Source of the DNA: Ceratotherium simum simum | Taxonomy: Eukaryota > Chordata > Mammalia > Perissodactyla > Rhinocerotidae | DNA: 64,000 bases | Direction of reading: 5' to 3' | Assembly: GCF_000283155.1 (NCBI RefSeq) | Contig: NW_004454160.1 | Span: 9,441,285 to 9,505,284, forward strand | Shown here: in pieces, positions 55,301 through 64,000 of the stretch | Layout of the letters: the number at the start of each line of letters is the position of its first letter | How positions within the stretch are numbered: position 1 is the first letter of the stretch | The notes under the pieces: model-generated | Databases searched by the model: none | Seen by the model: the letters and a program-made list of their open reading frames with translations, nothing else | What the model was told of the DNA's origin: nothing | Program-made: the position numbers and the translations under genes

Positions 55301-58300
55301 GAAAATGGCTTTAGTTTTGCTCCTAAAACATGCCTATAGTACTTCTCAGTACTCTCCACATTCCAAGATTTTTGAAAAAAAGATGTAGAATATCCTTCAC
55401 TATTAGTTTGTCCCCAAAGCCATCATTACTGCCACTGAATAACTGGATTTACAATGTTGCAAGATACCTTTCAGAAATCATTGTAGGAAATCTAATGCAG
55501 TCTGGTATTGCTAGAATGATCTGTCAGGTGTCCATGTGAACAGTTTCCCAACACACTCTGAACTGCAAAATAATAGAATCTAAGCTCTATTTTTCTTGTA
55601 AATAAACCTTTTCCTAATAAATCTTTTTGAACTTTTAAAAGTCATAAAGTCAAAATTATAATTCTAATATGAGAGAAAAAAGGTACGTTACTTACTCTTA
55701 GCATTAAGAAAATATGTATTTACTAAAAAACCCCCCAAAATCTGAAAAAGAAGGGTATTCAAAGGATGACTACAGTAACATGAAAAGCTAAGGATACTTA
55801 GTTTTAAAAGCACAAAAAGAGAAGAAAACAGTAAACAAAACAAACAGAAGTAAGAATAGCTTCTAGCATTAATTTTTTAAAAAACCAAGATCATTGAAAA
55901 TAGAAGCAGAAGAACTAGTATTAGATTGCTTAAAGGATACACTAAAGAAGTCACGAGGAGAAACAGAATCTTTCCCACATTACTACAGAGTCCTCTCAAC
56001 TTACCTAAGGAAAACTCTGCTTGCTTTATTCTGTTTTCAAAATATAAATACCAAAAAAATTCTATTTAATGGTGGAAAGGTATTTGTTTTAAGAATATTA
56101 CATAGAGCAAAAATGATATTAGGTATAGTAGGTAAATGGGAGAGAGGATTGTTTTCAGCATCAAATCACTAGAAATATTACTTTTCAAAAAATTTTGTTT
56201 AATAGGGTGGATTTTTATTGCCCTATTATATATTAAAATTTGTTTTTTAATAACCTGTTTGTCTGTGAAATACCACCAAGAGGACTTTTGATTTTCTGTT
56301 TTTTAATTACTCTGTGCATGACAAAGGTGCTGTCTTGATTGAGTTCACACCATTGTTCACTGGACAGCAAGAATATTCTGGCAGTTACCGTGAAGTTCCA
56401 GAACCAAGGTCCCAGGGTTCCTGTGAGAAGCTGGAATATTATAACTATGATCTGGGACTCTGTAACATCGAGTCTATGCACAAGGAAACAAACATTTCAA
56501 AATAACTTTACTCAGAGCTTTTGCTAAAGAGCCCTACTAAAACAGGTAGCAAAAACAGATTTAAAAGGTAGCATTCTCCATAAAGACATCTAAAGACTCA
56601 ATGATACAATTTATACAGTACTATTACTATCCTTATGTATACATGTATATTTCTTACCAAAATCAAAATAGTAGAAAAGTTTAAAAATCAAAACTGTAAC
56701 ACACTGAATAAATGACTTGTAAATAGGCAGTTGGAAACACTAGAAGTAAAAACGTCAACTCTCAATTACTTAGGAATGGTAAACACTACTTGCCAAATAG
56801 TCACACTGTCTGTGACATGGGTTCCTTCAGTGCCAGAGCCTATCCAGACTTCCCTGTGGATAGGAGTGCTTCCCAGAAGCTCCAAGGGATAGTCACCTAT
56901 GTGTTTGAAAAACCACTAATCGTCTCACACCCCTTCGATGCCCCATACCTCATCACGCTCCTCCCTCTCTATCTCAGTAAAATCGGTACATGTTCATGGA
57001 AAGGGCAAGTGGGAAGGTGTGAGTGACTTCTCTGGATACGGTTAGAGCAAAAATCAAACTGGTCATCTCTTTGTCCTGTTTCCTGAGAATCTTTAGTCCA
57101 GAATCTTATTCTTTTTTCCTCTTTCTCATTTCTTAATTCCACACCAGCATTATAACTCGCTACTACACTGGATTAGTTTATTAGTGGTAAAAATAAGTAA
57201 AACATCCAATTCAATCACTAAAGAAGTTTTGGAACACAGATAGTGACAGAAAAGAGTAGCAGTATAAAATAGGCTTTGAATCAAAGCTACATAATCCAAA
57301 TTAAGAACTGAGGAATGCTAATGAGACAGACACAGGTCCACGATTTTATCTGATGATCTGAGAGTCAAAACAGCAATCTAGGTTTTACATTAATACAAAC
57401 AGTTGTTTTAGGATATTATCTATAATAATTTAATAAAATTAAAATGGGCAGAGTACAAATGAATGAATCACTGCTGAGAAAAAAAAGGATAAGGAAACTA
57501 GAAACTAAAAGGAAAATCTCTGGTATTTAATAATTCACGTGATAAATCTTAAACATTTAAAGATATGCAGATCCTACACAGGCATTCAATAGGAAGTTTC
57601 CTAATTCTTAATCCACAGAAAGTGGATTATACATTAACAGACAATAGTTTTTAATTACTAAGAGGTCTTGAATACTTATTCTTTTTTTTTTTTTTCTCCA
57701 AATACCTATTCTTTAGAGGTCCTTTGGGTAAGAAGATGAACCGGATTTATCAGACCACCAGTAGAATACATAGCCTATTAACTTTTTTCATTTAACTATA
57801 GAAAAGAAAAAGTCAGAAGTTATTTACTTACATAGAAATAAACGTTTGGTGGCAGGGTTTTTAGGTAACGTAAATATGAAACCTTAGAAGCATGAATTGA
57901 AAAATGTGATAAAGTGAAGATAAATATTCTGCCTGCTATAATTATAAATAATAAGTACATTAGAAATAATACCTGTAAAATTAATAGACTCATAGAAGAA
58001 AACTTAGATATCATCTAATCCCAAACTCTTATTTTACAAATTAGGAAACGAGGCCCATGAAAGTTACGGGCCTTGCCCAAGCTGATATATAGACAAGATA
58101 ATTTGGAGATAATACTTAAGGCAAGATATACTGGTCTAAGTTTAATTTATTATAATTTCTTTCCTTTTTTTTCCTATGATAACTTGACTATTTTTTTTTT
58201 AATGAAATGATAATTTAAGTAAGAGTTCTACCTTTCACAGTGTGGAAGGTGTTTTTTAAGGCCGATGTTTTGCATAAATATAGTTTTATTAAAGATTGTT

Positions 58301-61300
58301 TACGGTTTCTAAGCATTTAATTGATAAAAATGATTCCATACATACATTTACAAGTTATATATTTACAAATACCTAGATATAGAAGGTTTAAGACTTAAGA
58401 GAGGAAATGTGAACTCTTCCATTTAATACAATCCATATACATTTTTAAGAATATTTTACAAATGTTTACAAACAAGCTGCAACTCATAATTCTTATCTTC
58501 TTCCACTGGCTCAATCCTTCTACGAAGTTCCAGCCTCTAAGCCCATTTCCCTCTTTCACATCCAGGCTAAGAAAAATCCTAAAGGGCTAAGCTGGGTCTG
58601 GAAGGATCCCAATGAGCAGTACTCACATCCACCACATCTCTACTTGCTCAGTCCAGAAGCACTGCGAGGACAGGGGTCTGTCTAGATGTGACAGGTACTA
58701 ATATTCTCTGTGCAAGGCAGCTTGTAGCCGTGATCAGAGCAAAGTGCTGGAAGATATAACTCATAATTTCAGGGAAGGTTTCAGTGTGATATCAAATCAC
58801 ATTGGCTTTCTCACAATATCTGACTTTAAATGGAAATTATTTAGTTATGGATGAATTAAATTACTGTGCCTATTTTTGTTTAAGACACTATGAGCAAACT
58901 TAATAGCGACTAAAAATAGTGACATTAGGAGACTAAGAAAAACAATAAAAATTTCTTATCTGGCAAACATACTATTTCATAAGGTTATTAAATGTATAAA
59001 CTGAATTTATTATATGTAAAAAAAAATCTTGATTTTTTTCACTAATGTGTGTAGACATCAAAATAAAACAATTAAAATAAAAATGTTTTAAAATAAAATT
59101 CCTAAGGAGCCTAAGGCTGCTTTCATTTTCCTCTAAGGAGTAAGAAAAAGTAAATGATTTTTAAAAATTTCTTTACTCAAATTACATTTGAGAGTTGACC
59201 TTGTTCTTTCCTAATTAAACAAAACAAATTTAGACTTTCTCCTCTACACATACAAACTTTATTTCAATATTTAACCCATTATACATCTGCCTATTCTATC
59301 TGCTCTTGAAAAGAATATGTGAAATCTAAAATGGCATTTTAAGACTTCTTTAGGAATATCTATTTTATTCCATATGCCTCGATTAGATTGGTATTTTGAT
59401 AAATATCTCCTTAAATGTAAAGAACTCACAGCATATTTCTATGACTGTTATAGCTTGCTTTTAACTTAAAAAAATAAATTCAGTGTTGCTTTAACGTGAA
59501 TGCAAGATTTCAGAAAATTGTATACAATTTTCCCAAATCAAAACCAATCCCTTATAATACTAATATTTAATTTAAATTGAGATGTTAAATTCAAAGTGGC
59601 CTCAATATTTCCAGATATCTTTTCACACTATTGTAAGGAAGCACTACAGTCTCAGTGGGACCCTCTTGCCTGTTATCCTAAACTTCTTTGGTCCTGCATT
59701 TTCAGCAGTCTAGCTCCATAAATCAGGTATCTTCAACCTCTTCTCTAGTCAATTTCTTCCATATCCTTAAACCTTCCCCATTAAAAATACAAAACCCTCC
59801 TTCCTTTGAGCCCATGTTCTCTCCTCTAACTGATGCCTCACTCCTTCCCATCACAGCCTCACATTTTATAAGTAACCTGTACTAACTTGTGTTTATTTAT
59901 TCCATTCACCTTTCACCCCATACAATCTAGCTTCTACTCCATCACTACAGAGAAACTACTCTGGATGGTTTCATACTGCCAAATTCAATGTACAATTTTC
60001 TGTCCTCATTTTGAGTCTTGGCAGCATTTAGCATTGTTCTCTTTTGAAATTCATCCCTCTTCTGGCTTTTCATTCTGGTATGTCTCCTCCTACTCTGGCT
60101 GTTCAATAATTTTCATGGGCTTTTTCTAGGCTTGCTCTCTAGGTTTTCTGCTATTCTTATTCTATTTGAATGCCTAAAATCCCTCACATACATGTTCTAG
60201 ACAGAACTATCCCTTCAAATAGGTTCCTCTTCCTGCAGTGCCTTTCTCCAACCACTCAAGGAGGGGATCTGGGAGTCATTCCAGTCTCTGCTCTCTCATT
60301 CACTCTCCATATCCAAATAGAGACTGTGTCCTATAGTTTCTACCTCTTAAATCACTCCAACCTATCCCTTTCTCTTCAACAGCAGTCATTGTGCTAGTTC
60401 AGACTTCATCATTCCTCACATTAATCATGCTGATGCCTTCTAAAGGGAGTCCTTACTTCTGCCACAGCCCACTCCTATTCACCCTCTGAAATGTTGCCAA
60501 ACTGATCTTTCCAAAAGGTACTCTTGTCATTTCCCTGATTTAGATCCTGCAAAGGTTCCCCACAGATTCAGGATAAAAGTCCACATTTCTTGGCAGGACA
60601 CAGAAGGCCCTCAATTTTCTGGATCTTCTCCAGCCTTATCTCCTGCCACCTCCCTACAGGCATCTTATGATCTAACAATATGGAACTGCTTGCAGTTCTC
60701 CAAGTACATATTTCGTCAAAAGAATACACCACAAGGGAAATTCTAAGACTGGCAAAAAGGAAGCTGTGATATCAAATCGCTCCTTAAAAACACTGTCTAT
60801 TTACTCTTCCCTTGCTTCCATGGTTCATTCTCTTTCCTTCCCTCAGTTCCCATACCATATGGTTGGTGCCGTTTTACTTGAAAGGGAAAGAGAATAAATT
60901 AGGACTAGATGATAAATAAGCTTTGAAAATAAGGGCTTGAAAGTTAACCGTGAGATAAAAACCAATGAAACATAAACTATGCGAAATCCAGATATTAAAA
61001 ATTCCGGAATTTATACAATGTTATAAACCAATGTTATTGCAATAAACAAAAAATTTAAAAAAAAAATAAAATCTAACTTGAAAAAAAATTCTGCTATTTT
61101 TGAAAACAGTAACATCATTAAAAATTATGACTGAATTAGGGCAAACCAAGTGATCTCAGAAGTCTATTATATTTTGTGGTCTTACCTAATGCAGAGAAAG
61201 ACTATGAAAACATTAATGAGATAAAGTAAAGGCTATGAAAACAATATTGAGAAAAAACATCTGAACATAATATTTTCAATTCCTGCTTTTTTTATATCAG

Positions 61301-62665
61301 AAATCTTCAATATTTTTTGAGTATTGATTATTTTGTAAACTGCTGATGAATGCACAGGCAGACAGTTTTCAACTGGACACTCATGTCCACTACTGTCACT
61401 TATAATAAGGATACCACCTTAAGACGGGCCTTAAATATGTTCTGTAAACTCCTTTATTTTGAAATTATTCTGACATGTCTTTTAGTTAACATCCAAAGTA
61501 TTAATAACTATTCAGTTACTGTCATAAGTTAAGAATATCTTAAAATCTATTTAAATATGTTTAGCAAAAATCATCTGAACTTAACTTGTAGGGAACAGCT
61601 GAATTTCTATGCGTTCTGGCTTTTTCAAGGCGTAGAAAACTAAGTTTATTAGGGATCTAAATTTAAAAAATCCCATTAATGATTCTTCTTAATTAGAGAC
61701 TAGGTTAAGATGTTCTCCTATCATTTGCTATCAGAGATTTTTATTTTGACATTTCATGAAGTATTCAGTCTTTTCTCAAGTTCGTTCTCTTTTAATCCTA
61801 CACCATGAAAAAAATAAAAGACTAATCTGAGCCATGTAAATAGGATCTGTGATACTTAATTCAATACCAGTTGGTGAATTCCAATCTTTGCCTCCTAAAC
61901 TGGTTTTCTCATTAGTCATTTATGGAAAAGTACTGATCACCAGGTAGAAACTATTCATTTTATAGTTTGAAAGGAGTTTGTATATAATTTTTTAAATTCT
62001 TAGACATTCTGTTGGCAATAATAATCTATATGATGTGCTCATGTCAAGTCAATTATCAAGAGCTCAGATTTTCATAGACTTATAAATAAAACAATATGAA
62101 AAGACTAAACTCTAAGCTATGATATTTAGAGATAAAGCTGCTCTTTGCTCCCATAAACCATTTTTTCTTTCCTGAAAATGCATTTCATATGTCAAAATAA
62201 AACAGAGTTAAAGTGAATTAACGGTAGGAAAAAGGAAAGTGAATTTGTTGGAGGGAAAGACAAGTGGATATAAGTGAAGAGAGGCTACTGCTTTTCATAT
62301 TGCTTTAAACATACTGGTTGGGAAGTTCTAATATTTCCTTTTAAAAAGTGTGATAGAAGGATACATGATAGCGACTGCTAGGTAATAGCTATAATAATGA
62401 GGGTTTTAAACTTCCTTTATTTACTAATTTAGTGATTTGATCAATTTCTAATACTCAAATACCTATAAGCAACATTCTCTATATTTTAAAGAGAAAACAA
62501 AGTCATCATTAAGTGTTACTTACATTCCAAATCTCAATGTTCCAGAAACATATGTTTGCCAGTGTGCACAATAGAACATGAATGTTCCAGCAAAACAACA
62601 AAAAAACATCCAATCAGGGTTTGTCCCCAGCTGCACTGCAATACAAGTTCCAAGAACCACAAAAA
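43252..62665 (-). CDS. CEPT1: Choline/ethanolaminephosphotransferase 1 (3' part of the gene, continues beyond the window)
   Basis: CEPT1 transfers phosphocholine or phosphoethanolamine from the CDP-activated form to diacylglycerol, the last step of phosphatidylcholine and phosphatidylethanolamine synthesis, in ER and nuclear-envelope membranes. Exons in transcript order: 62524-62665, then 56389-56473 or 49306-49390, 45258-45389, 44616-44774, 43977-44102, 43252-43371 (stop TAA at 43252-43254). Junctions are GT...AG with consistent phase. Together they encode residues 163-416 by human numbering, nearly identical to the human protein I know; one visible change is IQV for IQM in the exon at 45258. 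The catalytic motif DGx2ARx8Gx3Dx3D is in earlier exons outside the window. This part supplies several hydrophobic helices and the tail ending STAHSNHH. Confidence 0.97.
43528..43740 (-). mobile_element. hAT-like transposon relic in the last CEPT1 intron
   Basis: The left end 'cagggatcaacaaactcc' and the complement of the right end ('caggagttggcaaactgc') make terminal inverted repeats. The interior ('taaatattttaggctttgtg', 'aacaactgctcaactctgcc'-like text, 'caataaaactttattaac') is a well-known non-autonomous mammalian element of hAT type. The flanks ctttacac and ctttatag look like a decayed 8-base target duplication. Orientation is not certain. Confidence 0.7.
43977..44102 (-). CDS. CEPT1: CEPT1 penultimate exon
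   Basis: Acceptor 'ttcatag', donor gtaagt; 126 bases, residues 336-377, phase 0 on both sides. It encodes [20 protein letters not shown] and [20 protein letters not shown], with a conserved loop before a membrane helix. Confidence 0.97.
44616..44774 (-). CDS. CEPT1: CEPT1 exon encoding residues 283-335
   Basis: Acceptor 'ttttacag', donor gtaagc; 159 bases, phase 0 on both sides. It encodes [40 protein letters not shown] and [13 protein letters not shown]: one membrane helix, a short loop and the next helix. Confidence 0.97.
45258..45389 (-). CDS. CEPT1: CEPT1 exon encoding residues 239-282
   Basis: Acceptor 'ttaaag', donor gtaagt; 132 bases, phase 0. It encodes [40 protein letters not shown] and STIA. 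It follows directly after either of the two alternative 85-base exons. Val replaces the human Met in NIQM. Confidence 0.97.
46411..46606 (-). mobile_element. ERE-type SINE, minus orientation, in CEPT1 intron
   Basis: Antisense ERE with one 'gattggccctgagctaacat' unit and a tRNA-like head complement ending 'ccaccaggctggcccc'. Probable duplication a(a/c)gaaaac at about 46401 and aatgaaaac at 46608. Shorter than the other EREs because one body unit is missing. It has the same orientation as CEPT1. Confidence 0.88.
47315..47339. repeat. Perfect 10-base inverted repeat
   Basis: acttctacac, a 5-base loop ttctg, then gtgtagaagt. Located in the CEPT1 intron upstream of the exon at 45258; no function is implied. 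Confidence 0.6.
48718..48966 (-). mobile_element. ERE-type SINE, minus orientation, near a CEPT1 alternative exon
   Basis: Antisense ERE with two 'ctgagctaaca' units and a tRNA-like head complement ending 'gccacagggctggcccc'. T-tracts border both sides; the target duplication is not clear. It lies about 340 bases downstream (in transcript sense) of the exon at 49306-49390. The open frames on both strands here are SINE sequence. Confidence 0.9.
49306..49390 (-). CDS. CEPT1: CEPT1 alternative exon B (standard human form)
   Basis: Acceptor 'ctaatcag', donor gtaact; 85 bases. The first A completes the split Ile codon (AT|A) and 28 codons follow: [20 protein letters not shown], then GPPFWQSM. This is the peptide I know from human CEPT1 (residues 211-238), a membrane helix after the conserved DVTE loop. 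It is the same length and phase as 56389-56473, so one of the two must be chosen to keep the frame. Confidence 0.96.
50205..50690 (+). mobile_element. Old L1 3' fragment, plus orientation, in CEPT1 intron
   Basis: Typical text: 'gagaatttatcctacagata', 'atccctcaatgaaggaacgg', 'acttccatacaatggaatat', 'acagtggttccttatgggag'. No open frame. It lies between the two alternative exons. Confidence 0.75.
51881..52180 (+). mobile_element. Long ERE-type SINE, second copy with the distinct middle part
   Basis: Same design as 40361-40688: ggccggccccatggcttagc, A-box-like TGGCTTAGCGG, 'cagcaactagaaggatgtgc', 'acatacaactatctactggg', then an A tail. The target duplication aaaggcaggaatttgg / aaaggcaggactttgg is at 51865-51880 and 52181-52196. 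It lies between the alternative CEPT1 exons, opposite in orientation to the gene. Confidence 0.93.
52197..56388. other. CEPT1 intron between the alternative exons, no further exon seen
   Basis: AT-rich sequence. Short frames such as 52557-52805 and 54638-54910 on minus show no recognisable domain. Apart from the antisense MIR at 54285-54475 no repeat was assigned. I looked for a third copy of the 85-base exon (a DVTE-like start after AG) and did not see one. Confidence 0.45.
54285..54475 (-). mobile_element. MIR SINE, minus orientation, in CEPT1 intron
   Basis: 'ctacatgccaggcactgtag', 'cttgtaatcttcacaactat', 'accaccattttatggatgag', 'taagtggcagaacc' follow antisense MIR order. Confidence 0.7.
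56389..56473 (-). CDS. CEPT1: CEPT1 alternative exon A (duplicated, diverged 85-base exon)
   Basis: Acceptor 'ccttgtgcatag', donor gtaact; 85 bases, the same length and phase as exon B. After the A that completes Ile210 it encodes [20 protein letters not shown], then GPWFWNFT. Fourteen of 28 residues equal exon B, including DVTE, Q-I, two I, LL, GP and F-W. Synonymous positions differ widely (GTT ACA GAG against GTG ACT GAA), as in an old duplication kept under selection. The frame has no stop. Inclusion in transcripts is inferred, not seen. It could also be a decayed copy, but intact splice sites and frame argue against that. Confidence 0.85.
56474..62523. other. CEPT1 intron between the 62.5 kb exon and alternative exon A
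   Basis: Mostly AT-rich sequence without a recognisable exon. A weak antisense MIR core may lie at 58020-58110 ('ttaggaaacgaggcccatga'). An L2-like piece is listed at 60405-60720. Short frames such as 59688-60397 on + run through pyrimidine-rich repeat-like sequence and show no domain. Confidence 0.45.
60405..60720 (+). mobile_element. L2-like LINE fragment
   Basis: 'atgttgccaaactgatcttt', 'ggttccccacagattcagga', 'taaaagtccacatttcttgg', 'gaaggccctcaattttctgg' follow the 3' order of L2 elements. The pyrimidine-rich sequence upstream, from about 59680, may belong to the same element. Confidence 0.55.
62524..62665 (-). CDS. CEPT1: CEPT1 exon encoding residues 163-210
   Basis: Acceptor 'ttcttttgcag', donor gtaagt; 142 bases. 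It opens with TT (completing a split Val) and encodes [40 protein letters not shown] and GTLRFG, ending AT of a split Ile. Two membrane helices are visible, joined by the LGTNPDW loop. The exon is constitutive; the alternative 85-base exons splice to it. The exon before it, with the catalytic Asp residues, is beyond the window. Confidence 0.97.
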
Positions 62666-64000
62666 CTGCAAAAGAAGGATCACAATGAAAATTGAACAGT
62701 CTGAACAACAAATATTTACTGAGCTGGAAATGATTTTAGACGAGGCAAAAAGAAGATATGCCGTGAATGTACAATCTTCTCTCCGTTATCTATGGTAACA
62801 GGAAAGTATAATATAATCTTTTACATTATTTTTCACTCCATAATTTGAATCTCTTCTTTCACTACACCACTTAGTGGAACCAAGGTCCTTGAAAGCTATT
62901 AAAATACTTTAGCATTTTTTAGAGTATTCTCCCAACTTAGCGACAGCGTACTAATTAGCAGTAAAAAAATTACAAGGTGGAGAGTCAAAAAGAAAGAAAA
63001 GCAAAAGGCCTAGATAATCACAAAGGGACCTACCTGCTTCAGATTGACAGCTGCCTTTTCTTATTTAGCAAACACCATTATGAGTGACATACATAGCAAA
63101 GTCTTCCTATAAAAGTTTGGAACTCAAACTACAGCCCAAAAATGATCATCACTTAAAATTAAAAAAAGGATACTTATCATTCTGCTGTCATCGAATTAAA
63201 TCAAAATAGCCTTTCGAGATGTCCAACTAGCCTTTATTTAGTGGAAGTTTTGAGTTTTTCTTGAGTCTTAAAAGTTATAAGAGCTTAGCTGTTCCTTCTC
63301 TACTAAGAAAGCTGCAGTCAGCGTACACTGACACAATGATTTTAGCACGCACCTACATCTGCAAATCTGAGGTCACAAGGTAGAACTATCAACTATTTTG
63401 TTTGTTCCTTTTAAAGTATTTTAAATGCTATGCCAAATGACAAGAAACCAACAAGAACTAAATAAAAATAAATGTGTGTGTGTGTATGTGAGCAGGGGCA
63501 TTCCTGTCAGGAAGACTAGTTAGAAACTGTCATTTAGTTTCTAAATCTTTTTTCCCTTTAAAAAATTACTGAAATATTTTAAAAATAGTACAAATGAAGA
63601 CAGATCACCTATAATCTAACTACAGTAACTCATCTATTGCTAGCACTTTGATGTATTTTTTTTGAGCCTTTTCATCTGAGCCCATTATCATACACTTATA
63701 CTCCAAGTCTACAAGAGAATTTTAAATGTCTACATAATATCCATTTAAATATAAAGACTATGAATTTCTTAGTCTTCTACTATTGAACTCTCGTGTATAA
63801 TTTATGAGTTTCTTAATGATAACAATTATGCCCTAAGATTTTAAAAACAACAGGTGCCAAAACAATAATATTTAGGGTTAAAATAAGTAGAAATTAACTT
63901 AATTTCCCAATACTGACAATAATGAACAAATATTAACCAGATTTATAGTTTTTTGAAAATACTAAAACAATACAAAATTACTTCCTCTGATAACTATTAT
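62666..64000. other. CEPT1 intron at the right window edge
   Basis: No exon was found. I looked on the minus strand for the residues that precede Val163 (FDHGCDSLST) and did not see them, so the upstream exon is past the window. A short (GT)n run lies at about 63472-63488. Confidence 0.5.

Noticed and set aside
59688..60397. Chain of short + frames at 59.7-60.4 kb
   Set aside because: Pyrimidine-rich, repeat-like sequence leading into an L2-like fragment; no domain is visible.
62666..64000. Upstream CEPT1 exon with the catalytic motif
   Set aside because: No minus-strand match to the expected residues before Val163 was found; it must be outside the window.
1..64000. CRISPR arrays, bacterial operons, rRNA or intact tRNA genes
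   Set aside because: None is present. tRNA-like sequences here are the heads of ERE and MIR SINEs.

Overview
This is mammalian nuclear DNA with a perissodactyl signature, most likely from a horse or another Equus. At least nine tRNA-derived SINEs of the equine ERE type are present, recognisable by ggccggccc...aagcggttaag heads, and most have clear target-site duplications. Old L1, L2 and MIR relics and hAT-like transposons fill much of the rest. Genes are split into short exons with GT...AG borders. The longest open frames that do not coincide with exons are chance frames in GC-rich or repeat sequence.

Layout. From 1 to about 21.3 kb the window is intergenic. It holds the antisense 5' end of an L1 (1-1345), other L1 fragments, EREs, MIRs and a pure A/T tandem array (3.6 kb). 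I see no protein-coding exon there. A CpG island with a 155-base run of N lies at about 21.35-22.42 kb. DENND2D runs on the + strand from 21727 to 39263 and could be reconstructed completely: two alternative first coding exons (21727-21784 and 25940-26006), eleven shared exons, a TAA stop at 39261 and an AATAAA at 39683. The two predicted proteins are 468 and 471 residues. CEPT1 lies tail-to-tail with it on the - strand. The window holds its last five constitutive coding exons or exon slots (62.67 kb down to the stop at 43252), which encode residues 163-416 by human numbering. The earlier exons, including the catalytic CDP-alcohol phosphotransferase motif, lie beyond position 64000. The gene order DENND2D / CEPT1 matches my memory of human 1p13.

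Main observation. CEPT1 carries two versions of one 85-base exon, at 56389-56473 and 49306-49390. They have the same length, the same phase and the same donor sequence. Their 28-residue peptides are 14/28 identical and both frames are open. Using both or neither would shift the frame, so they look like mutually exclusive exons that swap one membrane helix of the enzyme. The 49.3 kb copy encodes the peptide I know from the standard human protein. The 56.4 kb copy is the alternative.

How the genes relate. DENND2D encodes a DENN-domain exchange factor for Rab GTPases (Rab9 has been reported for this subfamily). CEPT1 encodes an ER/nuclear-envelope enzyme for the last step of phosphatidylcholine and phosphatidylethanolamine synthesis. 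They are neighbours with convergent 3' ends about 2.9 kb apart, and nothing in the sequence suggests joint function.
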